NCBI RefSeq assembly: GCF_009760405.1
Contig: NZ_WRPP01000011.1
Span: 124,001-188,000, forward strand
Origin: Nocardia terrae
Lineage (GTDB): Bacteria > Actinomycetota > Actinomycetes > Mycobacteriales > Mycobacteriaceae
Direction of reading: 5' to 3'
DNA length: 64,000 nucleotides
The number at the start of each line of letters is the position of its first letter. The stretch's first letter is position 1. The notes beneath the pieces are model-generated. The model made no database searches, was not told the origin of the DNA, and worked only from the letters and a program-made list of their open reading frames with translations. Both the position numbers and the translations under genes were made by a program. Shown piece after piece: positions 52,701 through 61,230 of this stretch.

Positions 52701-53021
52701 CGATCATCCTCCTGATGATGGGGAGGGCAGGGTTTTCCGCGAATCAGTCTCACACGGGCGCGCGCCCGCGCCCGCGAAGGCTCGCGCGATGTCGTGGAAA
52801 TCGCTCGAAATCGACTGTGTTTCAAGGGGGAAAACCGCTGTGTCCAATTGGACACAGCCGTCAATGGTTACCGTTTCGTAATGAATAACACGCATGTCAT
52901 TCGTTGCAGCGTGTGCACTTCCGGCGAAATATGCAATCTCGGATCTGCTGGCAGTACCGAAAATTCGCGTGATGGACGGATACCGAATAGCTTTCACGGC
53001 TTGATCGGAGGACGACCGCTC
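52701..53021. other. Divergent intergenic region, parA / NlpC-P60 gene
   Basis: A 321-base gap. It holds the 22-base palindrome at 52837-52858. Promoters for both genes must be here, but I cannot fix them. GGAGGA at 53007-53012 serves the NlpC/P60 start. Confidence 0.5.
52837..52858. promoter_or_regulatory. 22-base perfect palindrome, candidate parS/operator
   Basis: Arms GCTGTGTCCAA and TTGGACACAGC are exact complements with no spacer. It is 136 bases upstream of parA and 163 bases upstream of the NlpC/P60 gene. It has no T-run and no gene ends nearby, so it is not a terminator. It could be the ParB-like binding site or an operator. Confidence 0.55.
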
Positions 53022-53924
53022 ATGGATACGATCGGTGATAGACAGAAGGTTCGAGTTCTTCCGCGGCTGAGCCTGCGGACCCTGGTGACAGGAGTCCTCG
53101 GCGCGGCGGCAGTCGGTGCGGCCCTGCTGTTCACGGCGGGCGAGGCGCACGCGGCGCCGGTGACGGTCCCGGGTATCGGGGAGATCGAGATCCCGAACGA
53201 GATCGCCGGCCAACTCGGAATCCCCGTTCCGGCACCGGAATCCACGGCTGGGGAAGCCGGGGATTTTCGTCCCGTGACGATTCCAGGATCCGATGACAGG
53301 ACGCCGGGCGTGGGCGAGGCCGACGCCTCGCGCATGGTCGCGGTACCCGAGCGGGTGGCCATCACCCCGGCCGACCCGCTACCGGATCCCGTTCCGGTGC
53401 AGTCGCTCTCGCCCGAGCCGCTGTATCCCGTCACCCCGGCTCCGGATACCCGCACGGTGGTGGTGGCGGGTCTCGGCAGCTTCACGATCCCCGGCAGCCT
53501 GCCGCCCCTGGCCGGAATTCCGGGAGTGACCGACGGCGCGGCCGCCACGCCCGGACCGGTGCCCGCGGCCATGCCGAAGCGGACGACCGGGCAGCGCGCC
53601 ATCGAGGCGGCCCGCTCCAAGCTCGGCGCCTACTACCGTTCCGGCGGCAACGGCCCGGACTCCTTCGACTGCTCCGGATTCGTGCAGTGGTCCTATCGGG
53701 AGGCCGGAGTCGAGTTGCCGCGCACCAGCTATTCGCAACTGGCCGCCGGAACCCCGGTGCCGCTGGACGAATTGCAGCCGGGCGATCTGGTCTCGTACTA
53801 CGGCGGCGGCCATTCGGCGCTGTATCTCGGTGACGGTCAGATCATTCACGCCAGCGACAACGCGTCCGGGGTGAAGATCTCGCCGTTGAACAATATGCCG
53901 GTGACCGGAGCCCGCCGCTTCTGA
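53022..53924 (+). CDS. NlpC/P60 (C40) family peptidoglycan endopeptidase
   Basis: A 300-residue exported hydrolase. The signal is LRTLVTGVLGAAAVGAALLF ending near AHA-APVTV. A Pro-rich linker runs to about residue 185, with a repeated phrase (TVPGIGEIEIP and AGLGSFTIPGS). The catalytic domain has Cys in PDSFDCSGFVQWSY, His in GGGHSALYLG and IIHASDN. It resembles the RipC/RipD type and probably cuts peptide bonds in peptidoglycan. ATG 53022 after GGAGGA is chosen over the longer ORF. It ends in TGATCA, shared with the GH20 gene. Confidence 0.9.
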   Translation: MDTIGDRQKVRVLPRLSLRTLVTGVLGAAAVGAALLFTAGEAHAAPVTVPGIGEIEIPNEIAGQLGIPVPAPESTAGEAGDFRPVTIPGSDDRTPGVGEADASRMVAVPERVAITPADPLPDPVPVQSLSPEPLYPVTPAPDTRTVVVAGLGSFTIPGSLPPLAGIPGVTDGAAATPGPVPAAMPKRTTGQRAIEAARSKLGAYYRSGGNGPDSFDCSGFVQWSYREAGVELPRTSYSQLAAGTPVPLDELQPGDLVSYYGGGHSALYLGDGQIIHASDNASGVKISPLNNMPVTGARRF

Positions 53925-55508
53925 TCAGGGCCAGCCGACCGCACCCGTGCGGCCGACGAAGTCCGGATAGCCGATCCCGCCGGTGCCCGCCCACAACTGC
54001 TGGGCCATGACCGCCAGGCGAGTTCGCAACGGAGAGACGATCTGCTCGGGAGTCATCGCGGTCGGATCATCGCACCAGAGGAAGAGCATGGAGCCACGCA
54101 AGAGGGACCGCTCGGAGTCGGGCAACCGCTGCCCGTCGACGAAGAGCCCCGGGTCCCAGACCCACAGCAGCTCGGGTGGCGCGTTGACCGCCGCGGCGGT
54201 ACCGCCGGTCGTGAAGTACGTGGGCGTGAAGGCCGCGTTGAGGATGGGATGCCCCGCCCGGGTGAACTCCTCGGGGGTGCGACCGCCGGGCAGCCACGGC
54301 AGCCCACCGGCGCTGGCGGACCAATACTGCACCACCAGTTCGGGTTTCGGAGTCAGCAGGCCGGGATGGTCGAACCCGTCGTTCCAGACCCTCGGCGTCT
54401 TGCCGAAGGATTCGACGATGTCGGCGGCCCAGTTGGCGAACCCGATGATGACATCGCCGGGTGTCGCGCCGGGGCCGAAAGTCGTTGTGGCGTAGTCACT
54501 CAACTGCGGATAGCGGGTGTAGTCCGAGACGTACTCGTCGCAACCCAGGTGCCAGTACCGGCCCGGGAACATGGGCACGAACTCGTGCAGGATGTCGCTG
54601 ATCAGTCGGTAGGCGGCGGGATTGGTGAGATCGATCTTGCCGCCGATGCCGCCCGCCAGCATATTGTCCCGCGCCGCGTCCTCGGTCGTGGTGCGTGCCG
54701 GACGCAGGACCAGGTCCTGATGCTCGGCCAGGATGGCGTTCATATGGCTGGGCATATCGATCTCGGGCACGATCTCGATGCCGTATGACCGGGCGTAGTC
54801 GAGGATGTCCCGGATGTCCTCGGCGCTGTAGTGCTCCGGTGAGGTGATCTCCGGATGACTGGTGCTCGCCAACCGGAAACCCTGCGTGTCCGAAAGATGC
54901 AACTGCACCATGTTCATCCGCAGATACGCGGCGTCCCGGATGCGCGCCTTCACCCAGCCGACGGGAAAGAATTCGCGTCCGGTGTCGAGCATGAGACCGC
55001 GCTCGCGGTAGTTCGGCCAGTCCTCGGCCGTGCCGCCGGGCAGCGTGGTGGACTGCCGCAGCCACTGCAGGACGGTCTGAGTTCCGTGTGCCATGCCCGC
55101 CGGGCTGTCGGCGGTGATGGTCAGCCGGTCGGTGACCGTGATGCGGTAGGACTCGGCGTCCGCGATGCCGGTGTCGCCGGTGCGCAGCACGATATCGCCC
55201 GGTCGATCGTGGTCGGCGTCCGCGGTGACCGGTCGTCCGGCCGGTGTCAGATCCTCGGCCAATCGTCGCGCGGCGTCGTCGGAGGCGCCGTCGGCGACGA
55301 TGCGGGATTCGGCGTCGAGCGTGAATCCCGGTTCGCCCGCCGCTGGGTTCCAGCGCTGGATGCTCGGCACTGTCGACGGAAGCTGTTGTGCTGCAACGGG
55401 ATTGGCCTGAGTCGGCGGAATGTGGACGGCTGCCCAGGTTGTGGCCGCGGCAAAGCAGACCGCGGCGCGGCGGATTCGCCGACCGAAATGAGACGAAGAT
55501 TCGGGCAC
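53925..55508 (-). CDS. Exported beta-N-acetylhexosaminidase, GH20
   Basis: A 527-residue exported enzyme (from GTG 55508). The signal-like start is VPESSSHFGRRIRRAAVCFA, with paired arginines before a hydrophobic run. The GH20b domain comes first (about residues 40-150), then the GH20 barrel: YRERGLMLDTGREFFPVGWV, LHLSDTQGFRL, IVPEIDMPSHMNAIL and the catalytic Asp-Glu pair in WHLGCDEYVSDYTRYP. It removes terminal GlcNAc or GalNAc from glycans or chitin. A start at 55589 is possible but would overlap the divergent gene's ATG. Confidence 0.88.
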   Translation of the reverse strand: MPESSSHFGRRIRRAAVCFAAATTWAAVHIPPTQANPVAAQQLPSTVPSIQRWNPAAGEPGFTLDAESRIVADGASDDAARRLAEDLTPAGRPVTADADHDRPGDIVLRTGDTGIADAESYRITVTDRLTITADSPAGMAHGTQTVLQWLRQSTTLPGGTAEDWPNYRERGLMLDTGREFFPVGWVKARIRDAAYLRMNMVQLHLSDTQGFRLASTSHPEITSPEHYSAEDIRDILDYARSYGIEIVPEIDMPSHMNAILAEHQDLVLRPARTTTEDAARDNMLAGGIGGKIDLTNPAAYRLISDILHEFVPMFPGRYWHLGCDEYVSDYTRYPQLSDYATTTFGPGATPGDVIIGFANWAADIVESFGKTPRVWNDGFDHPGLLTPKPELVVQYWSASAGGLPWLPGGRTPEEFTRAGHPILNAAFTPTYFTTGGTAAAVNAPPELLWVWDPGLFVDGQRLPDSERSLLRGSMLFLWCDDPTAMTPEQIVSPLRTRLAVMAQQLWAGTGGIGYPDFVGRTGAVGWP

Positions 55509-55587
55509 GCCGCCAATTGAACCCGTCAAGCCCCGGAAACGTCGTACGTTATACGGAACGGTCGGGTCGAAACTTTCGAGGTGCGCC

Positions 55588-56538
55588 ATGGCTACCAGGA
55601 AATCAGCGGCATTCGCGTGCGCGGTATTGACCGCCGCTGCGATATCGGCCTTCACCGCGGCCCCCGCTTCCGCCGCACCGGTCTGTCCCGGCGCGGGGCA
55701 GCCGACCGCGGTGGTCGCCTCGCTGCCGGGTACCGCCCTCGAGGGGCTGACTGTGGACGCGGCGGGCCGAGCCTTCGTCACGGATCTGGTCAGCGGTCAG
55801 GTCTTCCGCATCGACGCGCCCGGCGCGCCCGCGGTCCCGATCGCCCGGGTCCCCAGCGGCGGCGCGGGTGCGCTGGCCTGGCTGCCCGACGGCCGCCTGC
55901 TGGTCGGGTACGGGGCCGACGCGCGGGTCATTGTCGGCGACACCGTCCGCTCGGCCGGGATAGTCACCGTCGATCCGAACACCGGGGCCGTGGCCCCCTT
56001 CGCCGCGGGACTCTCCGCGGCCGACGGCATGGATGTCGCCCACGATGGAACCGTCTACGCCACAAACGATTTCGGCTCCCTGGTGGGCAGGGTGTACCCG
56101 AACGGTGCGGTGCAGGCGGACTGGGCGAACTTCCCCAGCGCCAATGGCGCGGTGCTGAACCGGGACGACTCGTACCTGTACGTCTCGCGCACCTTCGTCA
56201 ATCCCGGCGTCAGCCGGATCCCGACCGATGCCCCGTGGGCTCCGCAGTCGCTGCTGGACCTGTCCGGCGGTGACTTCCTCGCCGCACCCGACGGCCTCAC
56301 CCTGGATTCGGTGGAGCGCCCGGTGCTGCCGTTCAACCCCTCCGGTCAGGTCGTGCGCGTCGACGCTCCCGGTCAGTACTGCGTGCTGGGCTTCGGACCG
56401 CAGATGACCAGTGAGGTGCAGTACGGCCGCGGCGGCCAGGGCTTCTCGGCGGGGCGGCTGTTCGGCATCACCTTCACCGGCCTGGTCTACGAGATCCCCG
56501 GCGGCTTCGATCCCGACGCCCGCACCGCCGCGCCCTGA
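55588..56538 (+). CDS. Exported beta-propeller (SMP-30/lactonase-like) protein
   Basis: A 316-residue exported protein. The signal is SAAFACAVLTAAAISAFTAA, cleaved near ASA-APVCPG. The rest shows repeated propeller blades: GLTVDAAGRAFVTDLVSGQV, LAWLPDGRLLVGYGADARVI, GMDVAHDGTVYATNDFGSLV, LNRDDSYLYVSRTFVNPGV. It is in the broad SMP-30/gluconolactonase-like group. No catalytic metal set is certain. Its 3' end overlaps the TetR gene by 52 bases on the other strand. Confidence 0.75.
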   Translation: MATRKSAAFACAVLTAAAISAFTAAPASAAPVCPGAGQPTAVVASLPGTALEGLTVDAAGRAFVTDLVSGQVFRIDAPGAPAVPIARVPSGGAGALAWLPDGRLLVGYGADARVIVGDTVRSAGIVTVDPNTGAVAPFAAGLSAADGMDVAHDGTVYATNDFGSLVGRVYPNGAVQADWANFPSANGAVLNRDDSYLYVSRTFVNPGVSRIPTDAPWAPQSLLDLSGGDFLAAPDGLTLDSVERPVLPFNPSGQVVRVDAPGQYCVLGFGPQMTSEVQYGRGGQGFSAGRLFGITFTGLVYEIPGGFDPDARTAAP

Positions 56539-57143
56539 CGGGCTACGGGTTCGGTCAGCAGCCCGACGATCATGGCGATGATGTTGCCCTGCACGTCTTC
56601 TCGCTCGGCGGCGGTCGGCAGGTCCTGCCGTTCGTAGTCGGCGAGCAGGGCGAACATGACGGTGCTCATCGCCCGCAGCCGGTAGGTGCGCTGCGCCGGG
56701 GTCAGCTCGGGCATCGCGCGGTAGAGCCGCCCCACGATGATCCGGGTCGCGTGCCAGCGCTTCTCGTGCAGATCGGGCCCGCTCACCGCCGGATGCGCGC
56801 GCGCCTGCTCGAGGAACCGCGCGTAATGGGTGGACCCCTCGGCGTAGGGCACGTCGAACATGGGTCGCACCAGGAGTTCGACCAGCGCGGCCACGCTGTC
56901 GGGCGCGCCCGCGGCCTCGTGCGCGGCCAGCAGTTCGGTGCGCTTGGCCTCCAACGCGGGCTGGTGCCGCTCGATGATCGCCGTGATGAGCCCGTCCCGG
57001 GAACCGAAGTGGTAGTGCACCGCGGAGTTGTTGCGCTGTCCAGCCGCCACCGCGATATCGCGCAGGGCCACATCGGGCCCGCGTTCGGCGATGGTGCGCT
57101 CACCGGCGAGCAACATGAGCACGCGCGCGTCAGGACTGTTCAT
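56487..57143 (-). CDS. TetR family transcriptional regulator
   Basis: A 218-residue regulator. HTH: TIAERGPDVALRDIAVAAGQ, then RNNSAVHYHFGSRDGLITAI. The ligand domain follows (VEALVELLVRPMFDVPYAEG-like region, LRAMSTVMFALLADYERQ). The start is ATG 57143 or GTG 57152; neither has a clear ribosome site. Its target is unknown; the AmiC-like gene, divergent and 142 bases away, is one candidate. Confidence 0.9.
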   Translation of the reverse strand: MNSPDARVLMLLAGERTIAERGPDVALRDIAVAAGQRNNSAVHYHFGSRDGLITAIIERHQPALEAKRTELLAAHEAAGAPDSVAALVELLVRPMFDVPYAEGSTHYARFLEQARAHPAVSGPDLHEKRWHATRIIVGRLYRAMPELTPAQRTYRLRAMSTVMFALLADYERQDLPTAAEREDVQGNIIAMIVGLLTEPVARQGAAVRASGSKPPGIS

Positions 57144-57285
57144 CGGGGTCACTATAGGGCCGCGCCGGTATTCCGATACACGCCGGAAACGGTACTATCG
57201 TCCCCTTCCCGGGTACCGCGCCGTACCGGGACCCGCACAGCCAGTCACAACGGTGGGCGGCCAGACACGACGGTGGTGAGAATCG

Positions 57286-58380
57286 ATGACGCCACGACCC
57301 TTCCGGTCCCGCCGGGCCACGGTGGACCTCGCCCTGGTGGTGCCCACGAGCGGGCCCGCCGGCCTGTTCGGGCCGTCCTGTGAGGCGTGCGCGACGCTGG
57401 CCGTCGAGGACATCAATGCCGTCGGCGGGATTCTCGGGCGCCCGGTCCGGCTGCACACCGTCGACGCCGGAGCCCCGCTGCCGGTGCTGGCCGCGCAGAT
57501 CGACCGCATGGTGAGCCTGGGCATGATCGACGGGGTGGTGGGCTGGCACCTGTCCAATGCCCGCAAGGTGATCACCCCGCACACCGCCGGCCGGGTGCCC
57601 TACATCTACACCACCTTCTACGAGGGCGGCGAGGACTCCGACGGCGTCTACATGGTGGGGGAGACCCCGGACCAGCAGCTGTTCCCCGCATTGCGCTGGC
57701 TCCGTTCGGAGCTGGGCGTGCGACGCTGGTGCATCGTCGGCAACGACTACGTCTGGCCGCGTGAAACTGCGAGGGCGACACGGGAATTCGCGGGCGGCAC
57801 GGATATCGACGTGGTGGGTGAGGTGTTCGTGCCGCTGGGCGGGCGCGATTTCGGCGGCGCGCTGGAGCTGATCCGCCGTTCGCCCGCGCAGGGCGTGCTG
57901 ATGTTCATGGTCGGCGCGGACGGCGCGGCGTTCAACTCGGCGTTCGCCGCGTCCGGCCTGGACGACGGGCGGCTACGGTTGAGCATGATGATCGGCGAGG
58001 ACGTACTACTGGCGGGCGGACCCGACAGTGCGCGCGGATTGTTCACGGCCTCCGGCTATTTCGAGAGTCTGGTGTCGAACGAGGGCATGGCGTTCGGCAG
58101 CCGCTACACCGCGCGTTTCGGCCAGCTGGCCCCGACGCTGAACAATATCGGCGAATCCTGTTACGAGGGTCTGCTCTTGTTCGCCTCGCTGGCGGAGGCG
58201 GCGCGCAGCCTGGACGTGCGCGTCATCGAGCGCGGCGCGGCGCGAGTCGGTTACGGCGGCCCGCGTGGTGAGGTGCGGGTGCGGGGAGCGCACACCACCC
58301 AGCCGGTTTTCCTGGCCGCGGCGGACGTCATGGACTTCAGCGTGCTCGCGGATCTCTCGGCGAGCCGATCCTCGATCTGA
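57286..58380 (+). CDS. AmiC-like periplasmic-binding-fold receptor without signal peptide
   Basis: A 364-residue type I periplasmic-binding fold of the urea/short-chain amide branch (FmdD/AmiC/UrtA). Segments: ALVVPTSGPAGLFGPSCEAC, AVEDINAVGGILGRPVRLHT, VGWHLSNARKVITPHTAGRV, YIYTTFYEGGE, and GRDFGGALELIRRSPAQGVL. There is no export signal, so it is likely cytoplasmic, like AmiC, which senses amides and controls AmiR. No amidase or ANTAR regulator is nearby. GGTGAG precedes ATG 57286. Confidence 0.82.
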   Translation: MTPRPFRSRRATVDLALVVPTSGPAGLFGPSCEACATLAVEDINAVGGILGRPVRLHTVDAGAPLPVLAAQIDRMVSLGMIDGVVGWHLSNARKVITPHTAGRVPYIYTTFYEGGEDSDGVYMVGETPDQQLFPALRWLRSELGVRRWCIVGNDYVWPRETARATREFAGGTDIDVVGEVFVPLGGRDFGGALELIRRSPAQGVLMFMVGADGAAFNSAFAASGLDDGRLRLSMMIGEDVLLAGGPDSARGLFTASGYFESLVSNEGMAFGSRYTARFGQLAPTLNNIGESCYEGLLLFASLAEAARSLDVRVIERGAARVGYGGPRGEVRVRGAHTTQPVFLAAADVMDFSVLADLSASRSSI

Positions 58381-58382
58381 GT

Positions 58383-58959
58383 GAACACGCACATGCCGCA
58401 TCCGCCGTCGGAAGATATGTGGCACTGGGGGATTCCTATGCGGCGGTGGGCGACCTACTCGACCATTACGGGACACCGGGCCGCTTCCGTTCCCGCGAGA
58501 ATGTCGCCAATTTCGTTGCCGCTGAAGCGTTATTACGAATCCGGTGGGGTGGATCGGCTCGCCGATCGCCTGGAAAACGAGATTCGTCCGCATATCGCGG
58601 CCGTGCTGCGCGGTATCCGCGATCGGGCGCCGCGGGCGCGGATCGTGGTCATCGATTACGCGAGCCCGCTTCCGGAGTCGGGGAGTTGTTATCCCGCAGC
58701 GCCTTTCGCTCGCGGCGATGTGCCCTACGTGCGGTCGGTGATCGGCCGGTTGGCGGCCGTTCAACTCGACGAGGCCCGGCGTGCGGGCGCGATCGGCGTC
58801 GATGTCTTCGGAGTGCCCGGTCACGACATGTGTCAGCCCGTGGGGCCGCGGTGGATCGAGCCGCTGATTCCGGCCGCCGCGACCACTCCCTTCCATCCGA
58901 ATGTCACTGCGACCGCGGCCATTGCGCGCATGGTGGTGGCGGCGCTGGATTCGAACTAG
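58383..58959 (+). pseudogene. SGNH/GDSL hydrolase remnant
   Basis: The N-terminal block with the nucleophile Ser (GRYVALGDSYAAVGDLLDHY) reads in one frame to about 58525. The C-terminal part then reads in another frame: KRYYESGGVDRLADRLENEI, RGIRDRAPRARIVVIDYASP, GVPGHDMCQPVGPRWIEPL and the catalytic His region TPFHPN. The middle third with the Gly and Asn blocks is missing. Loss of the middle plus a shift makes a functional enzyme unlikely. It lies directly after the AmiC-like stop. Confidence 0.78.
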
Positions 58960-59146
58960 GGCGAACGCTACGTTGCGTTCACAATGCGGGCAATGAACGA
59001 ATGCCAGAGAGAACGGGATAACGCCTGTTGGACACGGGAATTCGCCGTTCGACGCGGCCGAAGCCTAATGCAATCGCGCAGGTCGTGTGTTGCAATAGGT
59101 TGGAGCCGCGCCGCTTCGGCGGCATTCTGATGAAGGAGCCGCTCCG

Positions 59147-59857
59147 ATGCCCGGAGGAAGACTCAGCCAGGAGGATCGCCGTCTGATCGCCGCGGGTCTG
59201 TCCCGCGGGCGCGGCTATGCCGACATCGCTCGCCAGCTCAACCGTCCCACCTCCACCGTGAGCCGGGAGGTGACCCGCAACGGCGGGCCGGTCCGCTATC
59301 GCGCCGAGGTGGCCCAGGCCGCCACCGCGGTGCGCTCGCGCCGCCGCGTGCCACGGCCCAAGCTGGCCGAAAAGCCTTCCGGCGTCGATGAATACGGGCG
59401 CAGTCCGGTGCTGCTGGACGGGTTCAGCTCCGAGTTCGCCGAGCTCTTCGCGCAGACGGGGATGCCCAAGATGGCGTCGGCGGTGCTGGCTCGGCTGTAT
59501 GCCGCGGATTCGGGGAGTCTCACCGCGGCCGAGCTGGTGACACATCTGCGGGTGAGTCCCGCGACGGTGTCGGCGGCGGTCGGCTACCTCGAGGAGCAGG
59601 CGCTGATCCGGCGGGACCGGGATCAGGGCACCCGCCGCGATCGTTACTTCATCGACGAATCAGCCTGGTACCGAACCACTCTCGCGGGCGCGCGAAACAA
59701 CGAGCGGCTGGCCGCCAAGGCTCGCGACGGCGCGGACGCGCTGGGCAGCGCCACTCCCGCCGGCGTGCGGCTGCTGGGCATGAGCGAATACCTGCAGCGG
59801 GTGGGCCTGGACATGGTCCGTTCCGCCGAACGCTGGCGTGCTCAGCTCGCCCAGTGA
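59147..59857 (+). CDS. GbsR/MarR-type regulator fused to an IS30-like HTH
   Basis: A 236-residue regulator with two DNA-binding units. Residues 1-45 form an HTH_38/IS30-transposase-like motif (LSQEDRRLIAAGLSRGRGYA, DIARQLNRPTSTVSREVTRN). Residues 95-190 are a GbsR/MarR winged helix (MPKMASAVLARLYAADSGSL, ELVTHLRVSPATVSAAVGYL, IRRDRDQGTRRDRYFIDESA). AAGGAG lies eight bases before ATG 59147. The target is unknown. Confidence 0.87.
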   Translation: MPGGRLSQEDRRLIAAGLSRGRGYADIARQLNRPTSTVSREVTRNGGPVRYRAEVAQAATAVRSRRRVPRPKLAEKPSGVDEYGRSPVLLDGFSSEFAELFAQTGMPKMASAVLARLYAADSGSLTAAELVTHLRVSPATVSAAVGYLEEQALIRRDRDQGTRRDRYFIDESAWYRTTLAGARNNERLAAKARDGADALGSATPAGVRLLGMSEYLQRVGLDMVRSAERWRAQLAQ

Positions 59858-59860
59858 TGA

Positions 59861-60142
59861 CTAGAGCGCGGGCGCTCCGGGCGGCGAGGCGCGAAATGGC
59901 TGCGCGACGGCGATTCCCGGGAATCTGCGGTGAATGCGATCGACGTACCGGCGCACCGTGGAGAGTTCGGCATTGAGTGACTGCCGGGCTTCCGGGGTGG
60001 GTGCGGTCTGCAATCGCCGGGTCAGTTTGACTACATGCCTTTCCAATTCATCCAGGAAGATGCGAGCTTGAGCTAACTCGGGATCCTCGCCGGCGTCGGG
60101 ATTGTCGAATCCCCTGTACTGCATATCGCCGAAGTATTCCAC
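59861..60142 (-). CDS. Small hypothetical protein
   Basis: A 93-residue protein (MEYFGDMQYRGFDNPDAGED, AQARIFLDELERHVVKLTRR, LNAELSTVRRYVDRIHRRFP). Two helices are likely, with no signal or cysteine. I use GTG 60142 because GGAG lies nine bases upstream; TTG 60166 and ATG 60124 also fit. It is three bases past the convergent GbsR stop. No family is recognised. Confidence 0.55.
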   Translation of the reverse strand: MEYFGDMQYRGFDNPDAGEDPELAQARIFLDELERHVVKLTRRLQTAPTPEARQSLNAELSTVRRYVDRIHRRFPGIAVAQPFRASPPGAPAL

Positions 60143-60183
60143 GCAGCCCGGCTCCGCGTCGCGCAATGGGATTGCGTCCGGGT

Positions 60184-61056
60184 CTAATTCGCGGTGCGCA
60201 GGAATGCGTGCGCCGCATTGAATACTCCGGCCGGGTCCTCGAGCTGGGGCCAGTGGCCGATGCCCGGCAGGCTGACCACATCCGGATCGGCCACCAGTTC
60301 GCGGTAGCGGGCGACCAGGTGCGCACCGGAATTCGGGTCCAGCGGGCCGTTGATCAGGCGGGTCGGCACCACCTTGCGGATCAGTGGTTCGGCCCAGCGG
60401 TCGCGGTGGACGGCGCGCTCGGCCACGAACCGGCCGACCAGGTGATTGACGAAGCGGCCGTTGCCGTACAGCAGCACCTCGCGCAGTGTCCGCATGTCGT
60501 CGGCGTCGGGCTTGGTGTCCGGGCCGAACATCTCGCGCACGGCCACGTCGGTGACGCCGGTGCCGGACAGCAGTGGTCCCACGAGGTGTCCGAGCGGGGT
60601 GCCCAGCAATTTCTGCACCACGCGCGGGCGGTACACCTCGTAGAAGAGTCCGCCGTTGAGCAGCACCACCGCCCGGATATCCGGCCCCTCGGTTCCCTCG
60701 AGCCGGCGGGCCAGCAATTCCTGCGCCACGCTGACACCGAGATCGTGTGCCAGCAGCAGAGTTTCACCGGCCCCGAGGTGGCGCAGGAGCGCCTCGTGCA
60801 TATCGGCGTGCTCGAGCACGCTGTAATGGTGCCGGATCGGCTTGTCCGAGAACCCCATGCCGAGCATGTCGGGCGCGATCACGTCGTAGTGGGCGGTCAG
60901 ATCCGGCCAGATGCGATGCCAGTCGTAGGTATTGAACGGATACCCGTGGATGAGCAGCAGGGTGGGCCCCTTGCCCTCCCGGACGTAGAAGATCCGATGT
61001 CCGTCGAAGTCGAAGTAGTTCCCCTTCGACATCCAATCCGTCAGCTCTGCCCGCAT
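60184..61056 (-). CDS. Alpha/beta hydrolase, epoxide-hydrolase/dehalogenase type
   Basis: A 290-residue hydrolase. The oxyanion segment is LLLIHGYPFNTYDWHRIWPD. The nucleophile position reads LAHDLGVSVAQEL, an Asp in HDxG, which marks epoxide hydrolases and haloalkane dehalogenases instead of esterases. The acid is probably in NGPLDPNSG and the base is His in PGIGHWPQLEDP. The substrate is unknown. The ORF starts MRAELTDWMSKGNYFDFDGH; an ATG at 61032 is an alternative. Confidence 0.85.
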   Translation of the reverse strand: MRAELTDWMSKGNYFDFDGHRIFYVREGKGPTLLLIHGYPFNTYDWHRIWPDLTAHYDVIAPDMLGMGFSDKPIRHHYSVLEHADMHEALLRHLGAGETLLLAHDLGVSVAQELLARRLEGTEGPDIRAVVLLNGGLFYEVYRPRVVQKLLGTPLGHLVGPLLSGTGVTDVAVREMFGPDTKPDADDMRTLREVLLYGNGRFVNHLVGRFVAERAVHRDRWAEPLIRKVVPTRLINGPLDPNSGAHLVARYRELVADPDVVSLPGIGHWPQLEDPAGVFNAAHAFLRTAN

Positions 61057-61230
61057 TTCCGCCTCCGCCCGCCGGTAGTGGTATACCGATCGTTCTCATC
61101 CTGCCGCATCATCCTCCTCCGATCCACCGTGTGTGCGCACACCGCTACCGGATCGAGTAGCCTCGCCAAGCGAGCTGCCCCGCCCGATCGGGGTGTTCGG
61201 ATCTCCGCAGCCTCACCGACAGGAATCTGA

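Noticed and set aside
52860..53020. A c-di-AMP (ydaO) riboswitch upstream of the NlpC/P60 gene
   Set aside because: Such riboswitches precede some actinobacterial wall hydrolases, but I could not find the conserved core sequences here.
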